Positions 18,405 to 29,881 are shown, counted from the stretch's first letter. The stretch: 64,000 bases of DNA from Methanoculleus bourgensis MS2 (GCF_000304355.2 NC_018227.2:806001-870000), one strand, 5' to 3'. Made by a program: numbers and translations. Notes: generated by a model not told the origin, from the sequence alone.

Positions 18405-19742
18405 TTATATCGCGGCCGTCTTCCAGGTGCCGCGCCGGTACATCGAGAAGAGCATCCCTACCTGCAGGATAGCCCCACAGACCACCGCGAGCCAGACCCC
18501 GATGATCCCGATCCCGAGCAGGTCGGGGAGGATGTAGGCCAGCGGCACCTGGAAGAGGACCATGGAGAAGAGCGTGGCGTACATGGGTCTCTTTGTATCG
18601 CCTGCCCCGTTGAGCGCGAATCCGAGGACTATCGCGACGGCGATGAAGACGTAGAACGGCGCGACCGTCTGCATATACGACATGCCGATCTCGGTGCTCG
18701 TGCCGCTCGGATCGAAGATCTCGATGAGCGAGGGCGCGGCAAAGAAGAATATCACACCGACCAGCGCCATGAATCCGCCGTTCATGAGCGCGGAGAGTCG
18801 CACACCCTGCGCCGCCCGCTCTGGTTTGCCCGCACCGAGGTTCTGGCCCACGAGCACGGCAGTGGCGGTCGCGACCCCGAACCCGGGCATAAGTGCGACC
18901 GTCTCGAGCCTCCCGACGATCCCGTAGGCGGAGATGGCCGCGGTCCCGAAGACCGCCACGACCGCCATCATCACCATGAAGGTGACACTTCGAAGCCCCG
19001 ACTGGACTGAGTTCGGGACGGCGACCAGGATCAGCCTCCGTGCCAGCGCCCCCTCAAACGTTGTCCTGAGCGAGAATGGTATCGGTGTCCGTCCAGAGAG
19101 GAGCAGGGCAAACGCTATGGCGAACGCCACGCCCCGGGAGATGACGGTGGCGTATGCCGCCCCGGCGACCCCGAAGGCAGGGACTGCCCCGTAGCCGAAG
19201 ATCAGGAGCGGGTCGAGGACGATGTTGAGGATATTGGCAAGGACCACCAGGAGCATGGGCGTGGTGGCATCACCGCAGCTCTGGAACGAGGAGTTGATCA
19301 CCCAGAGTTCGACCATCGTCGCGATGCCGGCGAAGAGGACCGCCAGGTAGGATGCCCCGAGGACCGCGACGTCCGGTTCTGCGCCGAGGAAGAGGAGCAT
19401 ATCCTCAGCGAAGAGGATACCCACGGCGGTGAGGACTATCGAGAATACGAGCCCGAGGATCAGGGTGTGATAGACCGCCTTTGCTACCATATCGAGATCC
19501 CGCGCCCCGTAGTGGCGCGAGACAAAGGCGGTGTTGGCGGTGACGAGACCGATGATGATCGTCATGAGCACCATAACGATCGTGCTGCTCATGGCGACCC
19601 CGGCGATCGCCTCATATCCCAGGCGGCCGACAAAGAAGAGGTCGACCATCTCGAGGACGCTCTGCAGCACGTTCCCGGCAACGATCGGCGCTGCTACCGC
19701 TATGAGACCCCGGAAGAGGTCGCCCTCGGTCAGCCCGGTCAT
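18405..19742 (-). CDS. MATE family efflux transporter
   Basis: The 445-residue protein has twelve predicted membrane helices and the two-lobe MATE pattern: PIVAGNVLQSVLEMVDLFFVGRLGYEAIAGVAMS in the first lobe and a matching RRLILVAVPNSVQSGLRSVTFMVMMAVVAVFGTAAISAYGIVGR in the second. VGQNLGAGKPERAAQGVRLSAL is the conserved post-helix loop. Such transporters export cationic compounds by Na+ or H+ antiport; the substrate is not predictable. Its start overlaps the end of the upstream membrane gene by 4 bases. Confidence 0.9.
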   Translation of the reverse strand: MTGLTEGDLFRGLIAVAAPIVAGNVLQSVLEMVDLFFVGRLGYEAIAGVAMSSTIVMVLMTIIIGLVTANTAFVSRHYGARDLDMVAKAVYHTLILGLVFSIVLTAVGILFAEDMLLFLGAEPDVAVLGASYLAVLFAGIATMVELWVINSSFQSCGDATTPMLLVVLANILNIVLDPLLIFGYGAVPAFGVAGAAYATVISRGVAFAIAFALLLSGRTPIPFSLRTTFEGALARRLILVAVPNSVQSGLRSVTFMVMMAVVAVFGTAAISAYGIVGRLETVALMPGFGVATATAVLVGQNLGAGKPERAAQGVRLSALMNGGFMALVGVIFFFAAPSLIEIFDPSGTSTEIGMSYMQTVAPFYVFIAVAIVLGFALNGAGDTKRPMYATLFSMVLFQVPLAYILPDLLGIGIIGVWLAVVCGAILQVGMLFSMYRRGTWKTAAI

Positions 19743-20578
19743 GCAGTCAGTTTGTCTTTATATGACTCCAGGATCTGGATGACAAAGCGCTGGTGCTCTT
19801 CCAGTGCCTGCTCATCGTCGGGGGAGGTCTCGATCCCGACAGCGTAGAGGAGGACCAGGGCGTTATCGAGGTCGAGCGCCGCAGGGTTCTCGTTCTGCTC
19901 CGGGCTGAGATGGATGGCAAGATATTCGTAGTCAGCCTCGGCGAAGGTATGCTCCGGGCTTGCCGTCACCCGGGAATCTGCAAGGTCGCCGGCACGCTCC
20001 CGGAGAATCAGCAGTGCGTCCTCCAACGCGCCAGTGGGGAGCGGCGCGGCCGTCTTCAGCCGGTCAAGCGTCTCTGTGCATTTCTCTGCCGCGTTCCGGT
20101 AGAGGCCGAACTTATACGTCAGCAGGGACTGTGCGACTGCATGTCCGGTCTCCTCATCGATCGCGGCGAGGAGCGGCTCGATCCGGCCGATGTAGTCATT
20201 CAACATCTGCTTCATTGTTCTCTTCTCTGGTTTGGGCGCATTAAACAATTTCTCTACCCTGACCGCAAGGAGGGTGATCGTCGCTGCGTAGAACGTCTGC
20301 ACAATCGCTCCTGTGCTGATCTCGTTGGGCACGATAAAGATGAGAACTGCGTAGAGCGGCACAAAGAGCGAGACGATATCCTTCCGTGGTTTGAGGTACG
20401 CCTGGTAGAAGAGGATGAACGAGGCGACCACGCATCCTGCGATGCCCGCCCAGACGGCGTGCTCAAAGCCGACTGAGAAGAGCAGCAACTCGATCCCGAT
20501 CCCCCCAAACGAGACCGCAGGTACCGCCATCCAGAGGCGTGATTCAGATCCGGGTGTGGTGGTGTTTGTCTTCATCAA
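19739..20578 (-). CDS. Membrane protein with cytoplasmic helical domain, unknown
   Basis: The 279-residue protein has an N-terminal block of about four hydrophobic segments (residues 15-115, including FGGIGIELLLFSVGF and FVPLYAVLIFIVPNEISTG). A soluble, helix-rich domain follows (YKFGLYRNAAEKCTETLDRLKTA and LLYAVGIETSPDDEQALEEHQRFVIQILESYKD). I do not recognise it. The stop overlaps the MATE start, so it is the upstream partner in a two-gene unit. Confidence 0.65.
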   Translation of the reverse strand: MMKTNTTTPGSESRLWMAVPAVSFGGIGIELLLFSVGFEHAVWAGIAGCVVASFILFYQAYLKPRKDIVSLFVPLYAVLIFIVPNEISTGAIVQTFYAATITLLAVRVEKLFNAPKPEKRTMKQMLNDYIGRIEPLLAAIDEETGHAVAQSLLTYKFGLYRNAAEKCTETLDRLKTAAPLPTGALEDALLILRERAGDLADSRVTASPEHTFAEADYEYLAIHLSPEQNENPAALDLDNALVLLYAVGIETSPDDEQALEEHQRFVIQILESYKDKLTA

Positions 20579-20631
20579 CCGTTCTCAGGATGTATTGGTG
20601 TGCAGGGCATAAACAGGGTTCTCTTTGGTGC

Positions 20632-21927
20632 TCAGGGAGACGCGAGGCCGGGGACGTCGACCTCCACGTCCCGGTCCGCGAGAGCGCCCATGCCGGGGGA
20701 GAGCTTCTCGCTCTCCTCTGCGTATGAGGCCTGCAGGATCTCCCGCTGGTTCTCAGCCCGGGCCCGTGCAGCAGTCTTCGTCTCGCGCTCCTTCTGGAGT
20801 TCAGAGAGCCGTGCGGTGAGACGTTGCTCTTCGATCACGCACGGGAGCGCGGCATAAGTCTCCCGGAGCGCCGCACGCTGCTCCCCGATCTCCTTTTGCC
20901 GGTGCAGGATCTCGCTCATCCCGGCGGGAAGGGTCTTTGGGTCCGAGAAGAGGCTGATCTCTTCCTGGTTCTTGAGGGCGAGGTCCCCCTGCCGGACCAG
21001 GGCGAGGGTTGCCGGCATCAGAGATTCGGTCTGGCTGACCAGGGCATCCTCGTCGTCAGGGAGGGGGGCTGTGTATGCATCGAGGATCCGGTCGAACGCC
21101 ACGGCTGTCGCACCATCCCCGGCCTTCGCTGCCACCTTCCCTGCCTTCCGGAAGACGTGGATGGCAGTGGTCCGGATGGAAGCGGCCTGCTGCCCTACTT
21201 CCTTATCCATGGTATCGAGTTCACGGATCCGCTCACCGATCTCCTCCCGTCTTGCGTATTCCGGGCGCAACCTGAGCGCGGCGAGGTCTTCCTCAGTCTT
21301 TTGGATCTCTTTGTTCATCTTCTCCAGCGCCGCCGCGTAGTCCCTGACCTGGCCAGAGGCAGCGGCATACTCTTCCCTGATCCGGGTGAGGGATTCATGC
21401 AACTCCCGGATGGCTTCCACCTGCTGCCGATCCGTCCGCGCACGGGCGACCGCCTCAGTCATGGCATTTATCTCTCTCCCGAGATCCCTGAGGGTGGTGC
21501 GCACCTCCTTCATCTCATCCGGGTAGAGGGAGGAGAGGTACTTCCCCTGCCCCCTCACCGTCTTGAGCGCGCTCTTCAGTATATCGGCGGCGGTGGCGTA
21601 GAAGGTCTCCGGGTCGCCGGAGAGTTCGCGGGAGAGGATCTGGGTCATGGACTTCGTGAACTGGGGGAGCGCCTTCTTTGATATATCCCGGAGCCGGGGG
21701 TGGACCCCCTCCTCGCCGCCTGCCGTCTCCATACGGGTGACCACATCCCTGAGATGGTCGAGGGTGCCGCTGATAGCCTCCTGTGACGGGGCCGTCGCAC
21801 CAGAGAGGCTGTTTCTTATCTCCTCCTCGCGGGCATCCAGCCATCCCGGCAGGTCGTCAAAGGAGAGTACCAGTGTTTCTTTTTGAGGTTCGGTTCGCCG
21901 AAAGAGGTTTCGTAGTTGCTTAAACAT
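20632..21927 (-). CDS. Coiled-coil protein, unknown
   Basis: The 431-residue soluble protein is dominated by heptad-like helical stretches, notably residues 150-235 (AVARARTDRQQVEAIRELHESLTRIREEYAAASGQVRDYAAALEKMNKEIQKTEEDLAAL) and 330-410 (EILHRQKEIGEQRAALRETYAALPCVIEEQRLTARLSELQKERETK). No catalytic motif is visible. It may be structural or an adaptor. It is 53 bases upstream of the membrane protein gene on the same strand, so the three genes may form an operon. Confidence 0.65.
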   Translation of the reverse strand: MFKQLRNLFRRTEPQKETLVLSFDDLPGWLDAREEEIRNSLSGATAPSQEAISGTLDHLRDVVTRMETAGGEEGVHPRLRDISKKALPQFTKSMTQILSRELSGDPETFYATAADILKSALKTVRGQGKYLSSLYPDEMKEVRTTLRDLGREINAMTEAVARARTDRQQVEAIRELHESLTRIREEYAAASGQVRDYAAALEKMNKEIQKTEEDLAALRLRPEYARREEIGERIRELDTMDKEVGQQAASIRTTAIHVFRKAGKVAAKAGDGATAVAFDRILDAYTAPLPDDEDALVSQTESLMPATLALVRQGDLALKNQEEISLFSDPKTLPAGMSEILHRQKEIGEQRAALRETYAALPCVIEEQRLTARLSELQKERETKTAARARAENQREILQASYAEESEKLSPGMGALADRDVEVDVPGLASP

Positions 21928-21981
21928 GGGTCCACCCGATCCTGGTATACCCTGTGACGGCCGCCCTCATCAAGGATTCCG

Positions 21982-23261
<1,280 letters not shown>

Positions 23262-23308
23262 AACCTGATAACAAAAATAGGAGTGGAAGTATAATATTAC
23301 TTCATCTT

Positions 23309-23641
23309 ATGTCATACCTCGCCTATGTCGCAGGGTTCGGCGTTGCCGTTGTCACTTTTCTGTGGCTCCGCGACCTGCGGATCTTCTACCGGACAGGTCT
23401 CTCCGGCTACCGGAAGGCAGCCTACAGGGGCGTCCTGTATACGGCGCTCGCCCTGCTCGGCTACTTTATCACCAGTTTAACCGAAGACTGGGTCTTCCTC
23501 GGTCTCGGCCTGGTCCTTGCTGCGCTCTACCTCCAGGGTCGGGTCGAGCGGGAGCGCGTGTGGCGCAACGAAGGCACGATTCAGCGGTTCTTCGGCAGCG
23601 TGGAGCGCACAAAAGATATGAGTTCGCGCAAGAGACCATAA
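23309..23641 (+). CDS. Small membrane protein, unknown
   Basis: The 110-residue protein has three likely membrane segments: LAYVAGFGVAVVTFLWL, GVLYTALALLGYFITSL and WVFLGLGLVLAALYLQG. A basic, soluble tail follows (RVERERVWRNEGTIQRFFGSVERTKDMSSRKRP). I do not recognise the family. It is divergent from larB, has a TATA-like TATAATAT about 15-20 bases upstream, and lies 16 bases before hisS, so it probably leads the hisS-top6 operon. Confidence 0.6.
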   Translation: MSYLAYVAGFGVAVVTFLWLRDLRIFYRTGLSGYRKAAYRGVLYTALALLGYFITSLTEDWVFLGLGLVLAALYLQGRVERERVWRNEGTIQRFFGSVERTKDMSSRKRP

Positions 23642-23657
23642 TTAGGGAGAATATCGA

Positions 23658-24890
23658 ATGCTTCAGAAACCACGGGGAACAAGGGATTTTTTACCAGATG
23701 AGATGGAACGACGGCGACTGATCGAGGGGCGGATGCGTGAGGCGGTCCGCCGGTGGGGATACCGGGAGGTCTGCACGCCCGATTTCGAGCACCTTGAGCT
23801 CTTCACGATGAAGTCGGGCGAAGGGATCATCCAGGAGATGTACACCTTCGAGGACAAGGGAGGTCGGCAGATGACGCTCCGGCCTGAGGTGACGGCGGCG
23901 GTGCTCCGGATGTACGTCAACGAGGGCAAGGTCCTCCCGAAACCCATCCGCTGGTGCTACTTCGCCGACTGTTTCCGCTACGAGCGCCCGCAGAAAGGTC
24001 GCTACCGGCAGTTCTGGCAGTTCGGCGTCGAGCTGATCGGTGCAGATACGGCGAGCGCCGACGCCGAGGTGATCATGCTTGCCGACGAGGCACTCCAGTC
24101 AAGCGGCGTCACGTTCGACCTCCATGTTGGTCACCTCGCACCAATGAAGCATCTCCTCTCCGACCTCTCCCCGGAGGACCAGCGGGTGATCATGGCCTGC
24201 CTCGATAAGCGTGACCAGAACGCTCTCTCGGCGGCGCTCGAGGGGAGGGGTCTTACCCACCTCACCGAGCCCCTTGCGGCGCTCTCTGAGTGCCAGACCG
24301 TCGCTGAGGTCTTTGAGATCGCAGGTGACGTGCCGGAGCGCGCGCGGATCGAGGAGACGTTCGCGCTCCTCGACTCGCAGGGGATCGAGTACCGGCCTGA
24401 CTTCGGTATCGCCCGGGGGCTTGACTACTACACCGGGATGGTCTTTGAGGGGTTCGCCCGGAACCTCGGCGCTGAGAACCAGATCCTCGGCGGCGGCACC
24501 TACCGGCTTGCCCACCTCTTCGGCGGCGACGACGTGGCCTCATGCGGGTTTGCTATAGGGTTTGACCGGGTCATGGTCTCGATCGGCGACTTCCCGCTCG
24601 AGCCCGGGACCGTTGTCGGCGTCGTCTGCACGCCCGAGGCGCGCGAGCGGGCGCTTGAGGTTGCCCGGGCCTTCCGGAACGCAGGGGTAAGGACCGAGGT
24701 CGACCTCATGGAGCGAGGGATGGGCGCCCAGATCGCCCACGCCGCAAAGACCGCGGACTTTGCCGTGGTGCTCGGGAAGCGCGAGGTCGATGCAGGCACG
24801 GTGACCCTCAAGAACCTGCACACCGGCGAGCAGCAGGAGAAGAGCCTTGAGGAAGCCATCGCTGAGGTAGCACGGCATGGCGATCGCTGA
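23658..24890 (+). CDS. hisS: Histidine--tRNA ligase
   Basis: This class II synthetase has 410 residues. Motif 1 lies near PRGTRDFLPDEMERR; motif 2 is CYFADCFRYERPQKGRYRQFWQFGVELIG, and the HisA box is ARGLDYYTGMVFEGF. Motif 3 is ASCGFAIGFDRVM. A C-terminal anticodon-binding domain follows (GVVCTPEARERALEVARAFRNAGVRTEVDL). It overlaps the top6B start by 14 bases. Confidence 0.94.
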   Translation: MLQKPRGTRDFLPDEMERRRLIEGRMREAVRRWGYREVCTPDFEHLELFTMKSGEGIIQEMYTFEDKGGRQMTLRPEVTAAVLRMYVNEGKVLPKPIRWCYFADCFRYERPQKGRYRQFWQFGVELIGADTASADAEVIMLADEALQSSGVTFDLHVGHLAPMKHLLSDLSPEDQRVIMACLDKRDQNALSAALEGRGLTHLTEPLAALSECQTVAEVFEIAGDVPERARIEETFALLDSQGIEYRPDFGIARGLDYYTGMVFEGFARNLGAENQILGGGTYRLAHLFGGDDVASCGFAIGFDRVMVSIGDFPLEPGTVVGVVCTPEARERALEVARAFRNAGVRTEVDLMERGMGAQIAHAAKTADFAVVLGKREVDAGTVTLKNLHTGEQQEKSLEEAIAEVARHGDR

Positions 24891-26679
24891 GGATCTCGCC
24901 AAACAGCAGCGGAGTATCAGCGTTGCAGAGTTCTTCGAGAAGAACAAGCACCTTCTTGGTTTTGACTCGCCGACGCGCGGTATCATCACCACCATCAAGG
25001 AAGCGGTGGACAACGCGCTCGACGCCTGCGAGGAGGCGGAGGTGCTCCCCGATATCTTTGTCGGCGTGAGAAAGGTCGATACCGAGGTCTACCGGATAAC
25101 GGTCGAGGATAACGGCCCGGGGATTGTGCCCAAGAACATCCCCTTCGTCTTCGGGAAACTCCTCTACGGCTCCCGGTTCCACCAGATCCGGCAGAGCCGG
25201 GGGCAGCAGGGTATCGGGATATCGGCGGCGGTGCTGTACGCCCAGCTCACCACCGGCACCCCGGCTCTGGTCATCTCCCGGACGGGGGCGCGGGAGAAGG
25301 CTCACCGGTTCGAGCTGATGATCAAGACCGAGACCAACGAGCCTGAGATCGTCAGCCACGAGGAGATCGACTGGGACCGGACGCACGGGACGAGGCTCGA
25401 GATCCAGTTCAAGAGTACCCTTGCCGCAAAGAAGCGGCTGCTCGACTACCTCCGCCTCACTGCAATCGTCAACCCCCACGCCAGGGTCACGGCCGATATC
25501 GACGGCGAGGTGACGACGTTTGAGCGGGTAGCAAGCGAAGTCCCACCGTGCCCAAAACCCATCCTCCCCCACCCGCACGGGATCGAGTTCGGGGCGTTGA
25601 AGAGGCTTGCCGATGCAAGCACCGGGACCGTTGAGGAGTTCCTTATCGGGAGTTTCTCCCGTGTCGGCATGAAGACCGCGGACGAGATGATCGGGATTGC
25701 CGGGCTCAAACCCTCCCGGAAGGTGAAGAGGCTCGATGCCGATGAGTTGAAGCGGCTCCTTGACGCCATGCAGAGCGTGAAGGTTCCGGCCCCGCCGGCG
25801 CAGCAGTGCCTCTCCCCGATCGGGGAGGATCTGATCTGCAGGGGCCTTGAGAAGGAGATCCAGCTCGACTTTGTCAGGGCCCGGACCCGCCCGAGCGCGG
25901 TCCATGGCGGGCACTCGTTCATCATCGAGGCGGCGATCGGGTATGGGGGGAAGCTCCCGGCAGAGGGGAACGCCCAGCTCTTCCGGTTTGCAAACCGCGT
26001 CCCGCTCCTCTACCAGCAGGGCGCCTGCGCTATCACGAGCGCTGTCTCACAGGTGAACTGGAAGAGCTACGGGCTCTCGCAGCAGGGGCTTCCTGTGGGC
26101 CCGGCGCTGATCATGGTCCATGTGGCATCCACGAACGTCCCCTTCACAAGTGAGAGCAAGGACGCGGTCGCGTCCATCCCTGAGATCGAGCGCGAGATCG
26201 TGCTCGTCCTCCAGGAACTCGGCCGGGAACTGAAAGCCTACCTCTCCCGCCGGGAGCGCAAGAAGCAGCAGGACGACCGCGCCCGGGCGGTATGCTCGAT
26301 CATTCCCGAGATCGCCGCCAAGGTGAGCGAGATCGTGGAACTCCCCCTGGTGGATACCTCCCCGATCGAGGGGAAGATCATGCGGAAAGTAGTCGCCAAG
26401 AAGCGGACGAGCGACGGGAAGGTCTGTATCGAGGTGAACAACTACACGGCGAGGGAGGTCGCGCTCACCCTCTACAACCTCTCCCGTGATGCGGCGGAGG
26501 ATGCGGACCCCCGGCCCGACTTCGTGGACGATATCGGCGGGGAGTACAATAAGGTCTGGCGGTGCACGCTCGGCGCCGGCGAGGCCTGGCAGGTTGTCTA
26601 CACGGGGGCGGGCGACGGGACGCTCGACCTCCGGGGTGTGGAGGATAACAGGAAAGTGGTGGTGGATCTCGATGTCTAG
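24877..26679 (+). CDS. top6B: DNA topoisomerase VI subunit B
   Basis: The 600-residue ATPase subunit belongs to the GHKL family: [20 protein letters not shown] (N box), [27 protein letters not shown] (G1) and [17 protein letters not shown] (G2). A transducer domain with the switch lysine region and a C-terminal Ig-like region follow. With subunit A it relaxes and decatenates DNA using ATP. It ends by overlapping top6A (the ATG is 8 bases before the end), so the two subunits are translationally coupled. Confidence 0.95.
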   Translation: MAIAEDLAKQQRSISVAEFFEKNKHLLGFDSPTRGIITTIKEAVDNALDACEEAEVLPDIFVGVRKVDTEVYRITVEDNGPGIVPKNIPFVFGKLLYGSRFHQIRQSRGQQGIGISAAVLYAQLTTGTPALVISRTGAREKAHRFELMIKTETNEPEIVSHEEIDWDRTHGTRLEIQFKSTLAAKKRLLDYLRLTAIVNPHARVTADIDGEVTTFERVASEVPPCPKPILPHPHGIEFGALKRLADASTGTVEEFLIGSFSRVGMKTADEMIGIAGLKPSRKVKRLDADELKRLLDAMQSVKVPAPPAQQCLSPIGEDLICRGLEKEIQLDFVRARTRPSAVHGGHSFIIEAAIGYGGKLPAEGNAQLFRFANRVPLLYQQGACAITSAVSQVNWKSYGLSQQGLPVGPALIMVHVASTNVPFTSESKDAVASIPEIEREIVLVLQELGRELKAYLSRRERKKQQDDRARAVCSIIPEIAAKVSEIVELPLVDTSPIEGKIMRKVVAKKRTSDGKVCIEVNNYTAREVALTLYNLSRDAAEDADPRPDFVDDIGGEYNKVWRCTLGAGEAWQVVYTGAGDGTLDLRGVEDNRKVVVDLDV

Positions 26680-27760
26680 GGAAGAGATGGATGCTCTTGC
26701 AAAGGGGCGGCTGGTAGGTATCGCCCGCGAGTGGTATGACCAGATGCGGGACGGTATTGTGCCGTTCGTGCGGTTGCCGACGCGGACGAAACAGAATATC
26801 GAGTACGATGACGAGAGCGAGGTCTGGAAGTACGGCGATAAGGAGAGCACCCGGGCGGCGACGACCGAGAAGAGTGCGGTCCACCTCCTGAAGATGGCCT
26901 ACGTCATCGGGTTTTTGAAGCAGCAACTCGTGGAGAACCGATCGTCGACCTTGAGAGAGCTCTATTACATCTCAGAAGGGTGGAGGCGAGCGAAGTTCTC
27001 GGCACAGGATGAGAGCAACCTCCTCGTCGAGGACCTCGAGATCATCACCGACGTCCAGCGGGAGGCGTTCCACCTCAGGCCGGAGGAGGACGGGGCCTCG
27101 ATCTTCGGCCCCCTGCGGATACGGGAGACCACCCGGCGGGGCGTGCGTGAGATGCACTGCCAGGAGGATGTCGGGGAGGCAGGCTACCCCATCCCGAACA
27201 ACGTCGATACCCTCGACTTCGTCGACCATGACGCGAAGTTCGTCATCGCTATCGAGACCGGCGGTATGTACGCCCGTCTGATGGAGAACGGGTTTGATGA
27301 GGAGTACGGGGCGATCCTGGTCCACCTTAAGGGGCAGCCGGCGCGGTCCACGCGGCGGGTCTTACGGAGGCTCAACGACTCGCTCGATCTGCCTGTCGTG
27401 GTCTTCACCGACGGCGACCCGTGGTCCTACCGGATCTACGCGAGCGTCGCCTACGGCTCGATCAAGAGCGCCCATATGTCTGAACTCCTGGCGACCCCCC
27501 AGGCGCAGTTCATCGGGGTGCAGCCCACTGATATCTCTGACTACAACCTCCCTGCCGATCACCTCACGGAGCAGGATATTAACGCCCTGAAGGCGGAACT
27601 GACCGATCCGCGGTTTGCGACCGAGTACTGGCGGAGCCAGATCAACCTGCAGCTTGAGATGAAGCTGAAGTCGGAACAGCAGGCGTTCGCGAGCCGGGGA
27701 CTTGATTTCGTGACGAAGGAGTACCTGCCGACGAGGTTGTCGGAGATGGGGGTTATCTGA
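26672..27760 (+). CDS. top6A: DNA topoisomerase VI subunit A (Spo11-like)
   Basis: The 362-residue subunit holds the DNA-cleaving tyrosine in [13 protein letters not shown]. The TOPRIM acidic residues are at [11 protein letters not shown] (Glu) and [12 protein letters not shown] (DxD). ATG 26672 overlaps the top6B stop; the frame is open farther upstream but only inside top6B. The gene is followed after 7 bases by a short accessory gene unrelated to topoisomerases, which suggests an insertion at the operon's end. Confidence 0.95.
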   Translation: MSREEMDALAKGRLVGIAREWYDQMRDGIVPFVRLPTRTKQNIEYDDESEVWKYGDKESTRAATTEKSAVHLLKMAYVIGFLKQQLVENRSSTLRELYYISEGWRRAKFSAQDESNLLVEDLEIITDVQREAFHLRPEEDGASIFGPLRIRETTRRGVREMHCQEDVGEAGYPIPNNVDTLDFVDHDAKFVIAIETGGMYARLMENGFDEEYGAILVHLKGQPARSTRRVLRRLNDSLDLPVVVFTDGDPWSYRIYASVAYGSIKSAHMSELLATPQAQFIGVQPTDISDYNLPADHLTEQDINALKAELTDPRFATEYWRSQINLQLEMKLKSEQQAFASRGLDFVTKEYLPTRLSEMGVI

Positions 27761-27767
27761 GGGGGCC

Positions 27768-27992
27768 ATGGAATTGGGGTTTGACCGGGAGAAGAACCGG
27801 CAGGAGAGGCTGGCCTTTGTCCGGAGACATGCTCTCTGGGTCAGGCGGGTCCCAAACGAGGTCTGGAGCCGCGAGCAGGCCGATCTGATCGATGCGTTCC
27901 TGGCGAACGCCGGGAGTTACGCCCTTTCCCGTGCCCGGTACCTCGAGATGCACCAGGCTCTCGCGAAACGGCGGCACCCTGGATCTTCGTGA
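27768..27992 (+). CDS. Small helical accessory protein, copy 1 (orphan)
   Basis: The 74-residue protein (MELGFDREKNRQERLAFVRRH...) differs from the protein at 34659-34901 by only a few residues over its first 70. The DNA is about as similar. It is rich in Arg and Glu, predicted helical and has no known motif. Here the nucleotidyltransferase-like partner is missing; homology begins at the ATG, just after top6A. It may be an inactive remnant or an orphan antitoxin-like gene. Confidence 0.6.
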   Translation: MELGFDREKNRQERLAFVRRHALWVRRVPNEVWSREQADLIDAFLANAGSYALSRARYLEMHQALAKRRHPGSS

Positions 27993-28081
27993 TCCCCAAA
28001 GACCTCATGGCGGTGTTCTCCGGAGTGGGGGGGCGGGGCGCGATCATCTTACTGCGCGGTGATGAGGACCGGTGCAGATAG
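27989..28081 (+). other. Short overlapping ORF, possible remnant of a third gene (copy 1)
   Basis: GTG 27989 overlaps the preceding stop (GTGA) and opens a 30-residue frame starting VIPKDLMAVFSGVGGRG. Its counterpart after copy 2 starts MIPDDFALVLFGGE in the same overlapping position. The shared N-terminus suggests both are truncated starts of a lost or degraded gene. Bases 28082-28219 show nothing else. Confidence 0.3.
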
Positions 28082-28219
28082 CGATTGAGTACCCCGCGAA
28101 GGAGCGTTGGTCTCTGTCGCGGTGAAAGGGTTAGTGACCGGGGAACAACCTTCTTTGCCGGGAGATCCGGGCCTCTCCCCCATCCTTTCTGGTCGATGCC
28201 CCCTCATTCCCGGCGCTCT

Positions 28220-29881
28220 TCAGTCGGGAAGGAACGCTCTCATCGCCCTCACCTTGTTCCGGATCGATGCCCGCTCAACGCCGAAGAAAGAACTGATCTC
28301 CTGCCCGAGGGGAGGGGCACCCCTTCCCGGCCGGATAAGATCCTCATCCTGGCAGGCTGCATACACGATCGCCGCACTCCAGAGAACCGCGTCTCCTCGC
28401 GCGAGCGGTGCGGCCGGATGATCGAAGAGGTCCTTGACGATCCTTCTGCAATGCTCCAGAATGGTGTTATCCGGAAAACGTTGGCAGAAGTCCTCGCACC
28501 TCTCAAAGATCATGGCGGCGCGTATATTGCCGGCGAGCGCTTCCGGTGTTCCGCCCTCAAGCAGGTTGGAGAGTTCCTTCTGGACCTCTTCGTTGTCGAG
28601 GTCAAACCCGGCCATCTCGACGAGTTCTCTCACCGCGAAATTGAAGAACGCATCGAGGTCGTCCGTGTCGACGCCTGCCTCCTCCGCTTTCATGAGGATA
28701 AGCTTGAAGATGGCCTGGCCTTTCTCCGGGCTCGTGGCTGCTTTCTGAAAGGCGGGTTCCGCTTCTTTGAGGACGGCGATGAGTTCAGAAGCGTTTGTGA
28801 GGTGGCCGGATGCTTCCATATGCGTCAGGAACCGGCAGAGGATCGGGACGGCGTTCTCCGGCCAGTCTTCCGGGAAGATCGGGTTTTGCGACAGTTCATC
28901 GACCAGGCACCTCTGCACGGACAAGGCATCCCATGCATCGATCTTCACTTCGTAGACGATATACATGAAAGTACAGAAGGCCATGACGGTATCCCCGGCC
29001 ATACAGGCAATTCCTTCTCCGTATGCCGCCCTCTCCGCCTCAACAAACTCGTTGATATCAGGTCCGATATCCTGGATGACGGCAGCCATCGCGGCGTTCA
29101 CCTCGGTTTCGTCATCAAGCGGGATCTCATCCAGGAGCTCACCCGGTTCTTCGGGAACGATCTCATCTGCGCTCCATCCCGGGGGGTACCAGAGGAGTGC
29201 GGTATCAGGGTCCTCGACATAGCCGCAGACGCCGTTTCTTGGGGAGTTGGCAATGAGGTCTACACAGTCGGGATCGTATTCGGTCGATGAGAGGCATTCA
29301 CGGCAGTAATAATGTTGGAAATCCTCGTCAAAATCGTTCAGGGCAAGTTCGGCCTCGCCGCCGCAGAGGTCGCAGGGGATGATTGGCGGGTCGTTCCGTG
29401 CGATCAGGCAGAGCGGGCCGTCCCGCGGGGCAACGGACGTCTCCCCGATAACCTTCAGGTCCAGCGATGTGGGGGAGCCGAAGTCGTAGTCATAGGTGAA
29501 CGTGCTGCCCGGAGCGATGAGGTGCGAGAGAGGGACATTCATGCCGTTTGTAAAACGCTCGGCGTCCGAGTCGTATGTGGCCCCGCCGATCCGGAAGGAA
29601 CTGAGATGCTCGCAACACTCCACCCACACATCGCGGATCAGCTGGTCGAGATCTCCAAGCCGGGCGTCGTGTCGTGCGAGAACCACCAGCCAGTATTCCT
29701 TATGGTACCGCCCCTGTATCATGATGAGGAGCGAAGGTTCCTCTCCGGTGGGCCAGCCCGACGCCTGAAGGCATTCCGTGCCGTGTTTAAGGGCCTTCCA
29801 TTTTGTCACGGGAGCCCTGCAGAGCAGGCAGGTACCGGGTGAGACCTTTGATGTCATCCACCAGAATGGTATGATTGCCAT
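28220..29881 (-). CDS. Zinc-ribbon / pRiA4b ORF-3-like / DUF6398-like fusion protein
   Basis: The 553-residue protein has an N-terminal CxxC segment (CLLCRAP, near residue 18). A region at about 50-150 resembles plasmid pRiA4b ORF-3 (YWLVVLARHDARLGDLDQLIRDVWVECCEHLSSFRIGG, then LSHLIAPGSTFTYDYDFGSPTSLDLKV). A four-Cys zinc ribbon follows (CDLCGG...YYCREC, about 170-195), then a long helical middle. The C-terminal 75 residues fit DUF6398 (GDAVLWSAAIVYAACQDEDLI...ISSFFGVERASIRNKVRAMRAFL), which ends in a helix-turn-helix-like pair. Function is unknown; the last domain may bind DNA. The opposite-strand frame over this gene is an artefact of GC-rich codon use. Confidence 0.7.
   Translation of the reverse strand: MAIIPFWWMTSKVSPGTCLLCRAPVTKWKALKHGTECLQASGWPTGEEPSLLIMIQGRYHKEYWLVVLARHDARLGDLDQLIRDVWVECCEHLSSFRIGGATYDSDAERFTNGMNVPLSHLIAPGSTFTYDYDFGSPTSLDLKVIGETSVAPRDGPLCLIARNDPPIIPCDLCGGEAELALNDFDEDFQHYYCRECLSSTEYDPDCVDLIANSPRNGVCGYVEDPDTALLWYPPGWSADEIVPEEPGELLDEIPLDDETEVNAAMAAVIQDIGPDINEFVEAERAAYGEGIACMAGDTVMAFCTFMYIVYEVKIDAWDALSVQRCLVDELSQNPIFPEDWPENAVPILCRFLTHMEASGHLTNASELIAVLKEAEPAFQKAATSPEKGQAIFKLILMKAEEAGVDTDDLDAFFNFAVRELVEMAGFDLDNEEVQKELSNLLEGGTPEALAGNIRAAMIFERCEDFCQRFPDNTILEHCRRIVKDLFDHPAAPLARGDAVLWSAAIVYAACQDEDLIRPGRGAPPLGQEISSFFGVERASIRNKVRAMRAFLPD

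Noticed and set aside
28085-29290. 401-codon plus-strand frame opposite the zinc-ribbon fusion gene
   Set aside because: The minus-strand protein has zinc motifs and recognisable domains; the plus frame has none.
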